DNA of 64,000 bases from Bog-532 sp963828445 (GCA_963828445.1 CAWHFP010000021.1:62001-126000); one strand, 5' to 3'; positions 25,887 to 35,357 are shown, counted from the first letter of the stretch. The notes: generated by a model not told the origin, from the letters alone. Numbers and translations: made by a program.

Positions 25887-27275
25887 ATGACCAGCTTGCT
25901 CAGCTATGGCACCTACCTGCCGTCCGGCCGGGTCGACCTGGCCGAGGTGGGCGTCACGCTGGGCTCCGGCGCCGGCCGGGGTCAGCGGGTGGTGGCCTCG
26001 TTCGACGAGGACAGCACCACGATGGGGGTGGCGGCGGCCCGGGCCGCGCTGTCCGTGCTGCCCAGCGCGGGGGCGGGGGCCCCGGCCGATCTGTACTTCG
26101 CCACCACCTCCCCCGCCTACCTGGACAAGACCAACGCCGCGGCCATTCACGCGGCCCTGGGTCTCGGTTCGCGGGGGTTCGCGGGCGACCTGGCCGGGTC
26201 GGCCCGGTCCGGGGTGGCCGCGCTGCGCAGCGCGGCGGCCCTGGGCGGGATCGCGGTGCTGGCCGACGTGCGGACCGGGCAGCCCGGGTCGGCCGACGAG
26301 CGTGGCGGCGGGGACGCCGCGGCCGCGTTCGTGTTCGGGTACGGCGACGACGGTGACGGCGGGATCGCCGACATCATCGGCCAGGCGTCGCGGACGGCCG
26401 AGGTCCTGGACCGGTGGCGGCTGCCCGCGAAGGCCGCGGCCGACGTCTGGGAGGAACGCTTCGGCTACGAGCAGTACGCGCCGCTGATCCGCGAGGCCGC
26501 GGCCGCGGCCCTGGCCGGCGCCCAGCTGGAACAAGCCGATCACGTGGTGCTGGTCTCCCCCAACAGTGCCGTGCCGCGACGGGGAAAATCGCTGGTCACC
26601 GGGGCCATGTCCACCACCTTCTCGCCGGTGGGGCACGCGGGTGTGGCCGACGCCGGGGTGGGGCTGGCGGCCGTGCTGGACCACGCCGAGCCGGGGCAGA
26701 CGATCCTGGTCCTCAGCGCGGCCGACGGCTGCGACGCGCTGGTCCTGCGCACCACCGGCGAGCTGGCCACCCGCCGTCAGCCGGTCGCGGTGGAAGCCCA
26801 GCTCAAGGCGGGGACGCATGTTCCCTACGCCTCGTATCTGACCTGGCGGGGCTGGCTGCAGCGGGAGCCACCGCGACGGCCCGAGCCGGACCGCCCGGCC
26901 GCCCCGCCCAGCGCCCGGGCCGGCGACTGGAAGTTCAGCTTCACCGGGTCGGCCTGCACGGCCTGCGGGTTCGTGCACCTGCCCCCGGCCCGGGTCTGCC
27001 ACGACTGCGGCGCGGTGGACCAGATGACCCCGGTCCGGCGGGCCGGCACCGTGGGCACGGTGGCCACCTTCACGGTGGACCGGCTGGCCTACTCCCCGGC
27101 GCCGCCGCTGGTCGACGCGGTGATCAACTTCGACGGCGGCGGCCGCTACGCGCTGGAGGTGGCCGACGCCGACCCGGACCGGCTGGCGGTCGGGTCGCGG
27201 GTGGAACTGGTGTTCCGCCGCCTGTTCACCGCGGGTGGCGTGCACAACTACTTCTGGAAAGCGAAGGTCGTCTGA
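25887..27275 (+). CDS. HMG-CoA-synthase-like / DUF35 fusion protein
   Basis: 462 residues. The N-terminal 300 form a thiolase-superfamily condensing fold like HMG-CoA synthase or KAS III, with SFDEDSTTMGVAAARAAL and NAAAIHAALGLGSRG. The nucleophile Cys is absent: the aligned stretch is GDLAGSARSG. The C-terminus is a DUF35 unit: a rubredoxin-like zinc ribbon CTACGFVHLPPARVCHDCG, then an OB-fold with TVGTVATFTVDRLAYSPAPP. DUF35 units bind thiolase-like partners. It overlaps by one base the SCP-X thiolase that follows, a likely partner. Probably a scaffold or non-classical carboligase/lyase. Confidence 0.85.
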   Translation: MTSLLSYGTYLPSGRVDLAEVGVTLGSGAGRGQRVVASFDEDSTTMGVAAARAALSVLPSAGAGAPADLYFATTSPAYLDKTNAAAIHAALGLGSRGFAGDLAGSARSGVAALRSAAALGGIAVLADVRTGQPGSADERGGGDAAAAFVFGYGDDGDGGIADIIGQASRTAEVLDRWRLPAKAAADVWEERFGYEQYAPLIREAAAAALAGAQLEQADHVVLVSPNSAVPRRGKSLVTGAMSTTFSPVGHAGVADAGVGLAAVLDHAEPGQTILVLSAADGCDALVLRTTGELATRRQPVAVEAQLKAGTHVPYASYLTWRGWLQREPPRRPEPDRPAAPPSARAGDWKFSFTGSACTACGFVHLPPARVCHDCGAVDQMTPVRRAGTVGTVATFTVDRLAYSPAPPLVDAVINFDGGGRYALEVADADPDRLAVGSRVELVFRRLFTAGGVHNYFWKAKVV

Positions 27276-28459
27276 TGGCCAGTCACGGGATCTCCGACCG
27301 GGTGGCGATCATCGGGATGGGGTGCACGTCGTTCGGTGAGCACTGGGGCCGGTCGGCCGAGGACCTGCTGATCGACGCGGCCGGCGAGTGCCTGGCTCCC
27401 TTCCCGGAGCTGGACGTGGACGCCTACTGGCTGGGCACGCTGGGGTCGGGGCAGTCCGGGCTGACCCTGAGCAAGGCGCTGAACACCGGGTACAAGCCGG
27501 TGACCCGGGTGGAGAACTACTGCGCCAGCGGCTCGGAGTCGTTCCGCAACGCCTGCTACGCGGTGGCCTCCGGCGCCTACGACGTGGTGATGGCGACGGG
27601 GGTGGAAAAGCTCAAGGACTCCGGGTTCTCCGGCCTGCTGCGGGGCGACCCGCCCGGGGACGGCACCGCGTCCGAGCTGTCCATGACCGCGCCGGCCGCG
27701 TTCTCCATGCTCGACCCGGCCTACTGCGCCCGGTACGGCGTGGACCCGGCCGCCATGCGCGCGGCCATGACCCACGTGGCCTGGAAAAACCACGTCAACG
27801 GGGCGCGGAACCCGAAGGCTCAATTCCGGGCCGAGGTGCCGAAGGAAAGGATCGAGGGCGCCCCCAAGGTGGCCGGGCGGCTGGGGGTCTTCGACTGCTC
27901 CGGGGTGTCCGACGGGGCGGCCGCCGCGCTGATCGTGCGGGCCGAGGACGCCCCGCGCTACACCGGCCGCCCGGTCTACGTGAAGGCGCTGTCGCTGGTG
28001 GCCGGGCCCGCGCGGGGGGCACTCGACCCGGAGTACGACTACACCACGTTCCCGGAGGTGGTCCGGTCGGTCGACGACGCCTACGCCCAGGCCGGGGTGA
28101 CCGACCCCCGGCAGCAGATCTCGCTGGCCGAGGTGCACGACTGCTTCACCCCCACCGAGCTGGTGCTGATGGAGGACATGGGGTTCAGCGACCGCGGCCA
28201 GGCCTGGAAGGACATCCTGGCCGGAGACTTCGAGCTGGGCGGGCGGCTGCCGGTCAACCCGGACGGCGGGCTGAAGTCGTTCGGGCATCCGGTCGGGGCC
28301 AGCGGGCTGCGCATGCTGTACGAGGCCTGGCTGCAGTTCCGGGGCGAGGCCGGTGACCGGCAGCTGGATGATCCGAAGCTGGCCCTGACCCACAACCTGG
28401 GCGGGCGTCCGGGCAGTTGCGTGTCGTTCGTTTCTCTGGTGGGGCGGGAGCGGGGATGA
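27275..28459 (+). CDS. SCP-X-type thiolase (lipid-transfer/acetyl-CoA acyltransferase-like)
   Basis: 394 residues from ATG 27275, overlapping the previous stop as TGATG. The first Cys is in VENYCASGSESFRNACYAVA. The SCP-X hallmark EVHDCFTPTELVLMEDMGF and the FGHPVGASGLRMLYE His motif are present. This subgroup contains both sterol thiolases and retro-aldolases of steroid side-chain breakdown; the latter need a DUF35 partner, which is provided by the preceding gene. I therefore infer a C-C cleaving partner complex, thiolytic or retro-aldol. Coupled by ATGA to the next gene. Confidence 0.88.
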   Translation: MASHGISDRVAIIGMGCTSFGEHWGRSAEDLLIDAAGECLAPFPELDVDAYWLGTLGSGQSGLTLSKALNTGYKPVTRVENYCASGSESFRNACYAVASGAYDVVMATGVEKLKDSGFSGLLRGDPPGDGTASELSMTAPAAFSMLDPAYCARYGVDPAAMRAAMTHVAWKNHVNGARNPKAQFRAEVPKERIEGAPKVAGRLGVFDCSGVSDGAAAALIVRAEDAPRYTGRPVYVKALSLVAGPARGALDPEYDYTTFPEVVRSVDDAYAQAGVTDPRQQISLAEVHDCFTPTELVLMEDMGFSDRGQAWKDILAGDFELGGRLPVNPDGGLKSFGHPVGASGLRMLYEAWLQFRGEAGDRQLDDPKLALTHNLGGRPGSCVSFVSLVGRERG

Positions 28460-29778
28460 GCACGGAGGAGCACTGGGACGCGCTGGTCATCGGGGCGGGG
28501 GCGGGTGGCCTGTTCACCGCGGCCCGGCTGGCCCACCGTGGTTACCGGGTGCTGGTGGTGGAACGGCTGGGCAAGGTCGGTGGCCGCGCGTCGACCGATG
28601 ACATCGACGGGTTCAAGGTCAACAACGGCGCGATCGTCATCGAGACCGGGGGCATCACCGAGCAGACCTGCCGCGAGGTCGGCGCGGCGTTCGACATCCG
28701 CGAGCCCAAGCCGCCGCTGCTGTACCGGATCGGGGGCAAGGACGTGGACGTCACCGGGGGCGGCTGGGGTTTCCTGCTGTCCAAGCTGACCCGGCAGGGC
28801 GCCAAACTGCTGGCCGGGCTGGGCGCGGCCCGGTCCAATGAAGGACTGCCTGCCGACGAGCTGTCCACCGCCGACTGGGTGCGCAAGTTCACCCGGAACG
28901 AGAGCGTGCAGGGGATCTTCCGCAACATGTGCGCGTCGGTGTTCGCGGTCAGCTCCGAGGAACTGCCGGCCCGGGTGTTCCTGACCTACTTCACCCGCAA
29001 GAGCGCGTTCAAGCGGTTCGGGTTCCACCCGGAAGGGACGATCGGGCTGTGGCGGGCGCTGGCCGAGGTGGTGGCCCGGCACGGCGGTGAGGTGCGGCTG
29101 AACACGGAGGTCGAGTCGCTGCCGGTGGTTGATGGGCAGGTGGGGAACGCGGTGCTGCGGCCGGCGGGCGGCGGGGAGTCCCAGATCGTCCGGGCGGCGG
29201 TGGTGGTCAGCGACATCGGGCCGGCCGCGACCGTCCGGCTGGCCGGGCCGGGCGCCTTCGGCGACGAGTACCTCTCCCTGGTCAAGCGGGCCGACCGGCC
29301 GGCCGCGATGATCTCGGTGAACTTCGCCAGCCAGGAGCGGCTGATCGACGTGCCGGGCATGCTGAGCTTCGCGGTCACGCGGCGGCTGGCCTACATGGCC
29401 AACTTCACCGACCTGTGCCCGGAGATGGCCCCGCCGGGCTGGAACCTGTACGTGGCCGCGGGGGTGCCGCAGCCGTCGGTGGGCGACTTCGACGAGGCGG
29501 CCGAGACCGACCAGTTGTTCGCCGACATCGACGACGTGATCCCCGGCTTCGGGGCCCGGGCCCGGGTGCTGTCCACCGTGGTCACCCGGGACGACTGGCC
29601 ACCGCAACGCGCGGTGGCCGGGTTCGACCTGGCCCCGGCGACCCCGATCGCCAACCTGTGGAACGTCGGCGACGGGGTGAAGGAGTACGCCAACGGGGGC
29701 ACCACCGCCTGTGCGGAGACCGCGCAATTGGTGGTTGATCAAATTATCGAAGGTCGGTTGCCGCGGGTGACCGCCTGA
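28456..29778 (+). CDS. FAD-dependent oxidoreductase, phytoene-dehydrogenase-like
   Basis: 440-residue flavoprotein. The dinucleotide motif DALVIGAGAGGLFTAARLAH is at residues 8-27, followed by VVERLGKVGGRAST, the GG doublet of the amine-oxidase/phytoene-desaturase group. The C-terminal FAD motif is NLWNVGDGVKEYANGGTTAC. It probably desaturates or isomerises a ring or polyisoprenoid-like intermediate. No membrane anchor is seen. It is translationally coupled at both ends (ATGA at 28456, TGATG at 29778), so it belongs to the CoA pathway even though this family is unusual in beta-oxidation operons. Confidence 0.85.
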   Translation: MSTEEHWDALVIGAGAGGLFTAARLAHRGYRVLVVERLGKVGGRASTDDIDGFKVNNGAIVIETGGITEQTCREVGAAFDIREPKPPLLYRIGGKDVDVTGGGWGFLLSKLTRQGAKLLAGLGAARSNEGLPADELSTADWVRKFTRNESVQGIFRNMCASVFAVSSEELPARVFLTYFTRKSAFKRFGFHPEGTIGLWRALAEVVARHGGEVRLNTEVESLPVVDGQVGNAVLRPAGGGESQIVRAAVVVSDIGPAATVRLAGPGAFGDEYLSLVKRADRPAAMISVNFASQERLIDVPGMLSFAVTRRLAYMANFTDLCPEMAPPGWNLYVAAGVPQPSVGDFDEAAETDQLFADIDDVIPGFGARARVLSTVVTRDDWPPQRAVAGFDLAPATPIANLWNVGDGVKEYANGGTTACAETAQLVVDQIIEGRLPRVTA

Positions 29779-30767
29779 TGGCCGGGTTCCGGGCCGAGGG
29801 CCCCTTGTTCGACGAACTGAGCCCGGGGCAGAGTTTCGGCCCGGTGCCGGGGGTGACCCTGACCGACGGCCTGGCCGCCGCCCATCAGGCCATCGTGGGC
29901 AATCGGCTGGCCCTGAGCCTGGACGGCGAGCTGGCCCGGGCGGTGACCGGCGGGGACCGGCTGGCCAGCCCGGCCCTGGTCTGGGACGTGGCCATCGGCC
30001 AGTCCACCGTGGCCACCCATCACGTCAAGGCCAACCTGTTCTACCGGGGCCTGTGGTTCCGGCGGGCGCCGGTCATCGGCGACACCCTGCGCACCAGCAC
30101 GGTGGTGGCGGGCCTGCGCCAGAACCGGCCGCGGCCCGGCCGCCGGGCCACCGGGCTGGCCGCGCTGCGGATCACCACCGTGGACCAGCGGGACCGGCCG
30201 GTGCTGGACTTCTGGCGCTGCGCCATGCTGCCGCTGCGGGATCCGGACGCCCCGGCCGGCTCGACCGGGTACGACGACGACCTGGACCGGGTCGGGGCCG
30301 GGGTCCGCGCCGGCGACGTGGCCGGCCTGGCCGGCAGCTGGAAGCTCGACGGGCTGGCCGGCTTCAGCCCGGTAGCGGTCAGCGGCCTGGCCCCGGGCGA
30401 CGTGATCGAGGTGGCGGGCGGGGACGTGGTGTCCAGCGCCCCGGAGCTGGCCCGGCTCACGCTCAACGTGGCTCAGGTCCACCACGACGCCGACGCGGCC
30501 GGGGGCGCCCGGCTGGTCTACGGCGGCCACACCATCGGGCTGGCGCTGGCCCAGGCGGTGCGGGCCTTGCCCAATCTGGTCACCGTGCTGGGCTGGCGCT
30601 CCTGCGACCATCTGGCCCCGGTACACGAGGGCGACACCCTGCGCAGCAGTCTCGAGGTGGAGAGCCTGGCCCCGCGGGCGCCGGGGGCGGTGACGGAGCT
30701 ACGGTCCCGGGTGTTCTGCGGTTCGCAGCAGGTCCTCGACTGGCGTTTCATCGCCCTGCTGGCCTGA
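29778..30767 (+). CDS. double-hotdog MaoC-like acyl-CoA hydratase
   Basis: 329 residues, two hotdog units. The first (about 1-150) has FDELSPGQSFGPVPGVTLTD and AIGQSTVATHHVKANLFYRG. The second (about 165-329) has LARLTLNVAQVHHDADAAGG and LVYGGHTIGLALAQAVRALP, with an NxxxxHH-D catalytic-type motif. Such proteins hydrate enoyl-CoAs or dehydrate 3-hydroxyacyl-CoAs, and here would replace the Glu-less crotonases as hydratase. It is the last gene of the operon. Repeats follow its stop directly, with no obvious U-tract terminator. Confidence 0.85.
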   Translation: MAGFRAEGPLFDELSPGQSFGPVPGVTLTDGLAAAHQAIVGNRLALSLDGELARAVTGGDRLASPALVWDVAIGQSTVATHHVKANLFYRGLWFRRAPVIGDTLRTSTVVAGLRQNRPRPGRRATGLAALRITTVDQRDRPVLDFWRCAMLPLRDPDAPAGSTGYDDDLDRVGAGVRAGDVAGLAGSWKLDGLAGFSPVAVSGLAPGDVIEVAGGDVVSSAPELARLTLNVAQVHHDADAAGGARLVYGGHTIGLALAQAVRALPNLVTVLGWRSCDHLAPVHEGDTLRSSLEVESLAPRAPGAVTELRSRVFCGSQQVLDWRFIALLA

Positions 30768-30844
30768 TGGGACGGCCCTGACGGGACGGGCCTGACGGGA
30801 CGGGCCTGAAGGGGGGCCCTGCTGGGGCGGCCCTGCTGGGGCGA
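30763..30844. repeat. degenerate 14-base tandem repeat after the MaoC stop
   Basis: Six adjoining units of 12-14 bases start CCTGA or CCCTGCT, for example two exact copies of CCTGACGGGACGGG at 30777-30804. The first unit contains the TGA of the MaoC gene. The block opens the 250-base gap between the operon and the GH16 gene. Confidence 0.65.
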
Positions 30845-30857
30845 GCCCGGCGCGGGA

Positions 30858-30886
30858 CGCTTCTTGCTGTTATCAGGTCAGCGGCC
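30858..30886. repeat. copy 2 of the 29-base dispersed repeat
   Basis: Matches 8592-8620 at 27 of 29 bases, beginning CGCTTCTTGCTGTTATCAG. This copy is intergenic, downstream of the MaoC gene. On the minus strand it would read DLITARS, close to the ELITARS encoded by copy 1. Confidence 0.5.
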
Positions 30887-31018
30887 GGGCGCGCCCGGAG
30901 TAATACCGGAGTAATCAGAGCGAACTCATACGAATCGCTCAGCGTGCATCCTAACGGCATCAGCAGGATACGATTCCTGGAACGCCATCAGCGGTCGTCC
31001 GTTACCCGGGGGAGTGAA

Positions 31019-31998
31019 TTGCGCGCCAGCGTTTCTCGACGGTCACGCACCATGGTCGCGGGCCTGGGGATCGCCGTGGCAGCCAGCCTGGCGGCGTGCT
31101 CCTCGTCGCCGTCGCCGTCCCCCTCATCCTCCTCGGCGTCGGCCAACTCGAACTCGCAGGCGACCATCAACACCTCCCCCGGCCAGCCCTGGACCCGGGG
31201 GCGGTGTGGAACGACTCGTTCGACGGTCCGGCCGGGTCGAAGGTCGGATCGGCCTGGATGTACAACCAGGGGCACGGCGCGATCTTCGGCACCGGTGAGA
31301 TCGAGACCATGACCGGCTCCACCGTCAACACCCACCTGAGCGGGAACGGCCAGCTGGTGATCACGCCCATCCGGGACGCCTCCGGCGCCTGGACCTCGGG
31401 CCGGATCCAGACCAAGAGCAGCGGGTTCACCGCCCCGCCGGGCGGCGAGATGATGATCACCTCCACGCTGAAGCAGCCGGCCCCGGCCGACTCGACCGGG
31501 TACTGGACCGGGTTCTGGATCATCGGCAAGGGCGAGTGGCCCGAGCACGGCGAGATCGACATCCTCGAGGACGTCAACCACGGCGACATGGTCAGCGGCA
31601 GCCTGCACTGCGGCAACCTGAACACGCCCAACCCGGACGGGACCAAGGGTCCCTGCCACGAGACCAACGGCCTGGGCAGCGGTCAGCGAACCTGTGCGAA
31701 CTGCCAGAACAGCTACCACACCTACAGTGCGATCATCGACCGGCGGACCTCGGACGAGCAGATCCGCTGGTACCTGGACGGCCACGAGTACTTCAGCATC
31801 AGCGAGAGCCGGGTCGGCCAGCAGGCCTGGGCCGAGGGCGTGGACAGCGGCTTCTCGATCATCTTCGACGTGGCCATCGGCGGCGGGTACCCCAGCATCG
31901 AGTGCAAGTGCCAGACGCCCAGTCCTTCCACCACCTCGGGTGCCCCGCTGAATGTGAAGGACGTGTCCGTCTACACGCTCAAACCGACGTCGTCGTAA
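31019..31998 (+). CDS. GH16-family glycoside hydrolase lipoprotein, frameshifted
   Basis: Secreted endo-beta-glucanase-like enzyme. A TTG at 31019 with GGGGAG upstream gives RASVSRRSRTMVAGLGIAVA and a perfect lipobox LAAC; a Ser-rich linker follows. ATG 31052 is an alternative start. After a slip in the G-run near 31200 the frame shifts, and the jelly-roll domain reads VWNDSFDGPAGSKVGSAWMY and STGYWTGFWIIGKGEWPEHG. The catalytic motif E-x-D-x-x-E is intact in GEIDILEDVNHGD. Four Cys may form disulfides. It probably acts on external beta-glucan or galactan. Its end overlaps the convergent patatin gene by 20 bases. Confidence 0.85.
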
Positions 31999-34430
31999 GT
32001 GCCCGGCCGCTCGGCTCGGGCTGGGGCTCGGGCTCGGCCGGGCCGGGCCGGGGTGCCGGCTGTAGCTCGGCCGCGGGCACAGTGGGCGGGACGCTCGGCA
32101 GCCCGCCCTGGCTCCGGGCCAGCTCGGCGGTTGCGGCGCCCAGCTCGTGGTAGGCCTCGAACTCGCGGGTGTCGTACAGCTGCTGGAGCGTGGGCTCGCA
32201 CGGGAACGTGCCGGGGTGGCTTCGAGCGTAGGCGACCACGTCCCAGGGGGCACCCTGCCACCAGCCGAGCTTGCACACGCAGAGCGTGCCCGGCCGCGGT
32301 CCGTCCGCCGTGCCGGTGCTCAGCTGGCGGAACGAGCCGGGCGCCCACGGCCGGTGCACCTCGCCCGGCGCCAGCGGACCCTGGCCCTTGGTCATCACGG
32401 TCGGGTCCAGGCTGACCTCGACGCAGGCGTCCATCCGGGCCAGGGCCACGGAGCCGCCCAGCGTGGACCAGGTGCTGGCGTGGTCACCGCTGGCGTCCAG
32501 GGCCAGCACGTGCGCGGGCTCGCGGCGCAGCGCCTCGACCAGGCCCAGGTTGTCGTAGTGGCCGCCGTCGGTGACGTTGATCCAGGTGGCCCGGTAGCTG
32601 GTGTGACCGGCGGCCTCGGCCCAGAGCATGCCCATGGTGGGCTGCATGATCCGCCAGCAGGCGGCGGCGCCGAACCGGGCCCGGCGGGTGGCCTTCTCGG
32701 ACTGGCCGTGCTGGCGGACCTTGAGCAGGTGGGCCCACAGCCGGGCTTCGTAGCGTTCCGACCGCTTCTGGTCGGCGTGCCAGCGCGGGTGCGGGAGCAC
32801 GTACCAGGCCAGCAGCAACCATCGCCGGCGGGACCAGGCCGGGTCGTCGCGGCCGGCTTCGTCGTACTTGTCGGTCCAGATAGTCGCGGGCGTGCTTGAC
32901 CACGGTGGGGTGCGGCAGCCAGACGCCGAGCCGGACGTTGGTCGCGGTGAGCAGGATCCGGTAGGCGACCTTGGTCGCGCTGCCCATCAGCGGTGACACG
33001 GCGGCCCCGCTGATGGCCACCAGGTCGAACAGGGTCAGCCGGGTGTGGCCGACGAGGTGCTCGTAGTCAGCCATGCTGGCCTGCACGCACTCGGTCACCG
33101 CCCCGGGCCGGCCGCGCAGGGTGGCGTTCCTGGCGTCGAAGGCCAGGCAGAATCCGCCCTGACCCGGGCGCACGTCGCGTTTGGCGTTGATGTTGGCGGT
33201 GGTGCAAATAACCAGGTCAGGCCCGGGGTCTTCGCTCAGCTCGGACAGCCGGGTGCTGGCCGCCTCGGCCATCAGCCCGGCCCGCTCGGCGTCCGGGGCC
33301 AGGCAGGCCTGGCGGGTCACGGCGTAGGCGGTGCTCAGCCGCCAGCGGTAGCCGTCGTGCAGCGAAAGCCGGTTGAAGTCCGCGACCACCCGGGTGATGA
33401 GCCCGATGGCGGTCGCGATGAGGACCGGGACCAGCTGACCGGTGGTGTATCCGGTGTGGGCGGCGGACCCGGTCCAGGTCAGCGCGGCCACCACGCCGAT
33501 CGCGACCACGACCGCGCTGGCCAGCCAGGGGGTCAGGTGGCTGACCGCGTACCGGGCCACGGTGGTGACCAGGCCGGGTGATTTGCTGGTGGCCTGGTTC
33601 TCGGCCACCTTGACCTTGGCCAGCCGGGTCCGGCACCAGCCCGCCGCCGCGACCAGGGCCGCGCCCAGGCCGCTGAGCGTGCCGGCCGACCAGTGTCCGG
33701 CCCCGCCGAAGCCGAAGGCGTGCGCGATCGTGCCCACCACGCCGGTGCTGTGGTAGAGCCAGGAGATCACCGGCGGCGCGGCCAGCATGGCCAGGGCCAG
33801 GCCCGCGGTGATGACGGCGGCCCAGCCGGTCCACCGGGCCCGCTGCGCGCCGCGGTCGGCGCCGCGGGCGGGCAGGGTGACCCACCAGTACGCGAACAGG
33901 ATCAGGGTGATGCCCGCGGCCACGGCCGGGGCCAGCCACCAGGACCAGGCGGTGACCGAGGCCGACGCCCCGGAGTGGGTCCAGGTCAGGGCGCCCTGAG
34001 AGCGCAGGAGCCAGCCCCAGACGTGGCTGAGCGCGTAGACCGGGGCCATGACCAGCGTGAACGTGACCACCACCCCGAGCAGCAGCGACAGCGTCCCGAC
34101 CAGCACGGTCTTGGCGTCGGGGGCGATGTAGCGCGTGTTGTTGCGCAGGTGCTGCTCCTCGGGCGACCCGTGCTCATAGGCGCTGTCCGCCAGCTCGCGC
34201 TGGGGCTGGGGCTGGGGCTGGGGCCCGGGCTGGGGCCCGGCCAGAAGGCCGTGCCGGACCAGGGCCAGCGAGGCCGCGATGTAGCTACCGCCGGAGACGC
34301 CCACGATGCAGCGGGCCTTGGCGTAGAGGCCATTGCGCAGCAGACTCTGCAGCGCGCCCAGGCAGTAGGTGGCCGAGCGGATGCCGCCACCCGAACAGCA
34401 GATCGCCCACTCCGGGTCCTGATCACTCAT
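31979..34430 (-). CDS. patatin-like phospholipase with membrane domain, frameshifted
   Basis: About 815 residues from ATG 34430 with a GGGGAGCAG ribosome site. The oxyanion loop CSGGGIRSATYCLGAL is at residues 12-27, and the nucleophile Ser46 is in GVSGGSY. A Pro/Gln repeat (GPQPGPQPQPQPQ) follows near residue 70, then some six hydrophobic segments such as VLVGTLSLLLGVVVTFTLVM. The catalytic Asp lies in WINVTDGGHYDNLGL after a single-base shift near 32850. Membrane helices thus interrupt the lipase core. It would hydrolyse lipid acyl chains at the membrane. The next upstream gene is on the same strand. Confidence 0.8.
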
Positions 34431-34517
34431 GACTGCTCCCCCTGCGAATGGGCCGGCCCGGCCCCTCTTGCTTTCGCAGAGGGAGCCGGGCCGGTTCTGA
34501 TACACCCGCAGGCTGAG

Positions 34518-35228
34518 TTACTGCTGGTACACCAGGTAGCGGTTGGGCAGCTCGTGCCGCCAGCCCGCGGCGGCAGGCGGGACGAACAGGAAACCAGGGT
34601 CGTCGTCGAAGTCGAAGAACGAGGTCGCGAAGGCCGCGTACGGCTGCGCCCGGTCCACGATGTCGAAGGTCACGTTGGCTTCGTAGACGTCCGAGTCCAC
34701 CCCCGGGTCGGGCGTGGGCAGCAGGAACGCGGCCTCGGTGACGATGTCGGCGACCGGGCCGAACGTGCCGGTCTGCACCAGCTGGGTGCGGGTGCCGTCG
34801 GTGATGTTGAACAGGTCCAGCGAGATCCGCCACTGGCGGCCGCCGAGCTGGATGACCGGCGGGACCGCGAAGCCGTCCGGGATGCTCGGAGTCGGGTTCA
34901 CCCATCCGAAGGCGTACAGCCAGGCGTCCTCACCGGCCGCGATGACCTTGCCGGGCTGGTACGGCGGCAGGCCAGTGAACTGCACCGGTGACGTGGCGGC
35001 CACATCGAACGCCACGTACTGGCCCACGGTCGGCTCGCCGATGTGCGGCTGAGCCGCGCCGGACGAACCATTCTGGTGATTGCGCTGGCCCAGTCGCTCG
35101 GTGGCGGCCGTGCGGATCCGGTCCGCGTAGTCGCGGCCCCACTGCTCGGCCTGCTCCTGGTCCGGCTGGGCCGTGGCGCCGTTAGCGGCGGCCAGGGTGC
35201 CGGTGTCGTCGGTCACGGTGGTGGTCAA
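34518..35228 (-). CDS. hypothetical protein upstream of the patatin gene
   Basis: 236 residues from a TTG at 35228 preceded by AAGGGGG. The N-terminal 60 are hydrophilic (AAANGATAQPDQEQAEQWGR). The rest is strand-rich, with GQYVAFDVAATSPVQFTGLP, DAWLYAFGWVNPTPSIPDGF and AAFATSFFDFDDDPGFLFVP, suggesting a beta-sandwich. There is no signal peptide or membrane segment. It lies 87 bases before the patatin gene on the same strand and may share its transcript. I recognise no family; co-function with the lipase is only positional inference. Confidence 0.6.
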   Translation of the reverse strand: MTTTVTDDTGTLAAANGATAQPDQEQAEQWGRDYADRIRTAATERLGQRNHQNGSSGAAQPHIGEPTVGQYVAFDVAATSPVQFTGLPPYQPGKVIAAGEDAWLYAFGWVNPTPSIPDGFAVPPVIQLGGRQWRISLDLFNITDGTRTQLVQTGTFGPVADIVTEAAFLLPTPDPGVDSDVYEANVTFDIVDRAQPYAAFATSFFDFDDDPGFLFVPPAAAGWRHELPNRYLVYQQ

Positions 35229-35357
35229 TTTGGTACCCCCTTGGTGTGGCTGCGGCTGGGGCCAGCCACAGCTGTTACACCTTGGAAGAGGCACCGTTCC
35301 GGATACAGATACACAAACCGGGCTGATTTTTGCCCTGGTCTTTGCCCTGGCCCGGGA

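Noticed and set aside
26414..27270. Upstream extension of the SCP-X thiolase on the plus strand
   Set aside because: This part is the out-of-frame shadow of the HMGCS/DUF35 gene; the thiolase starts at ATG 27275.
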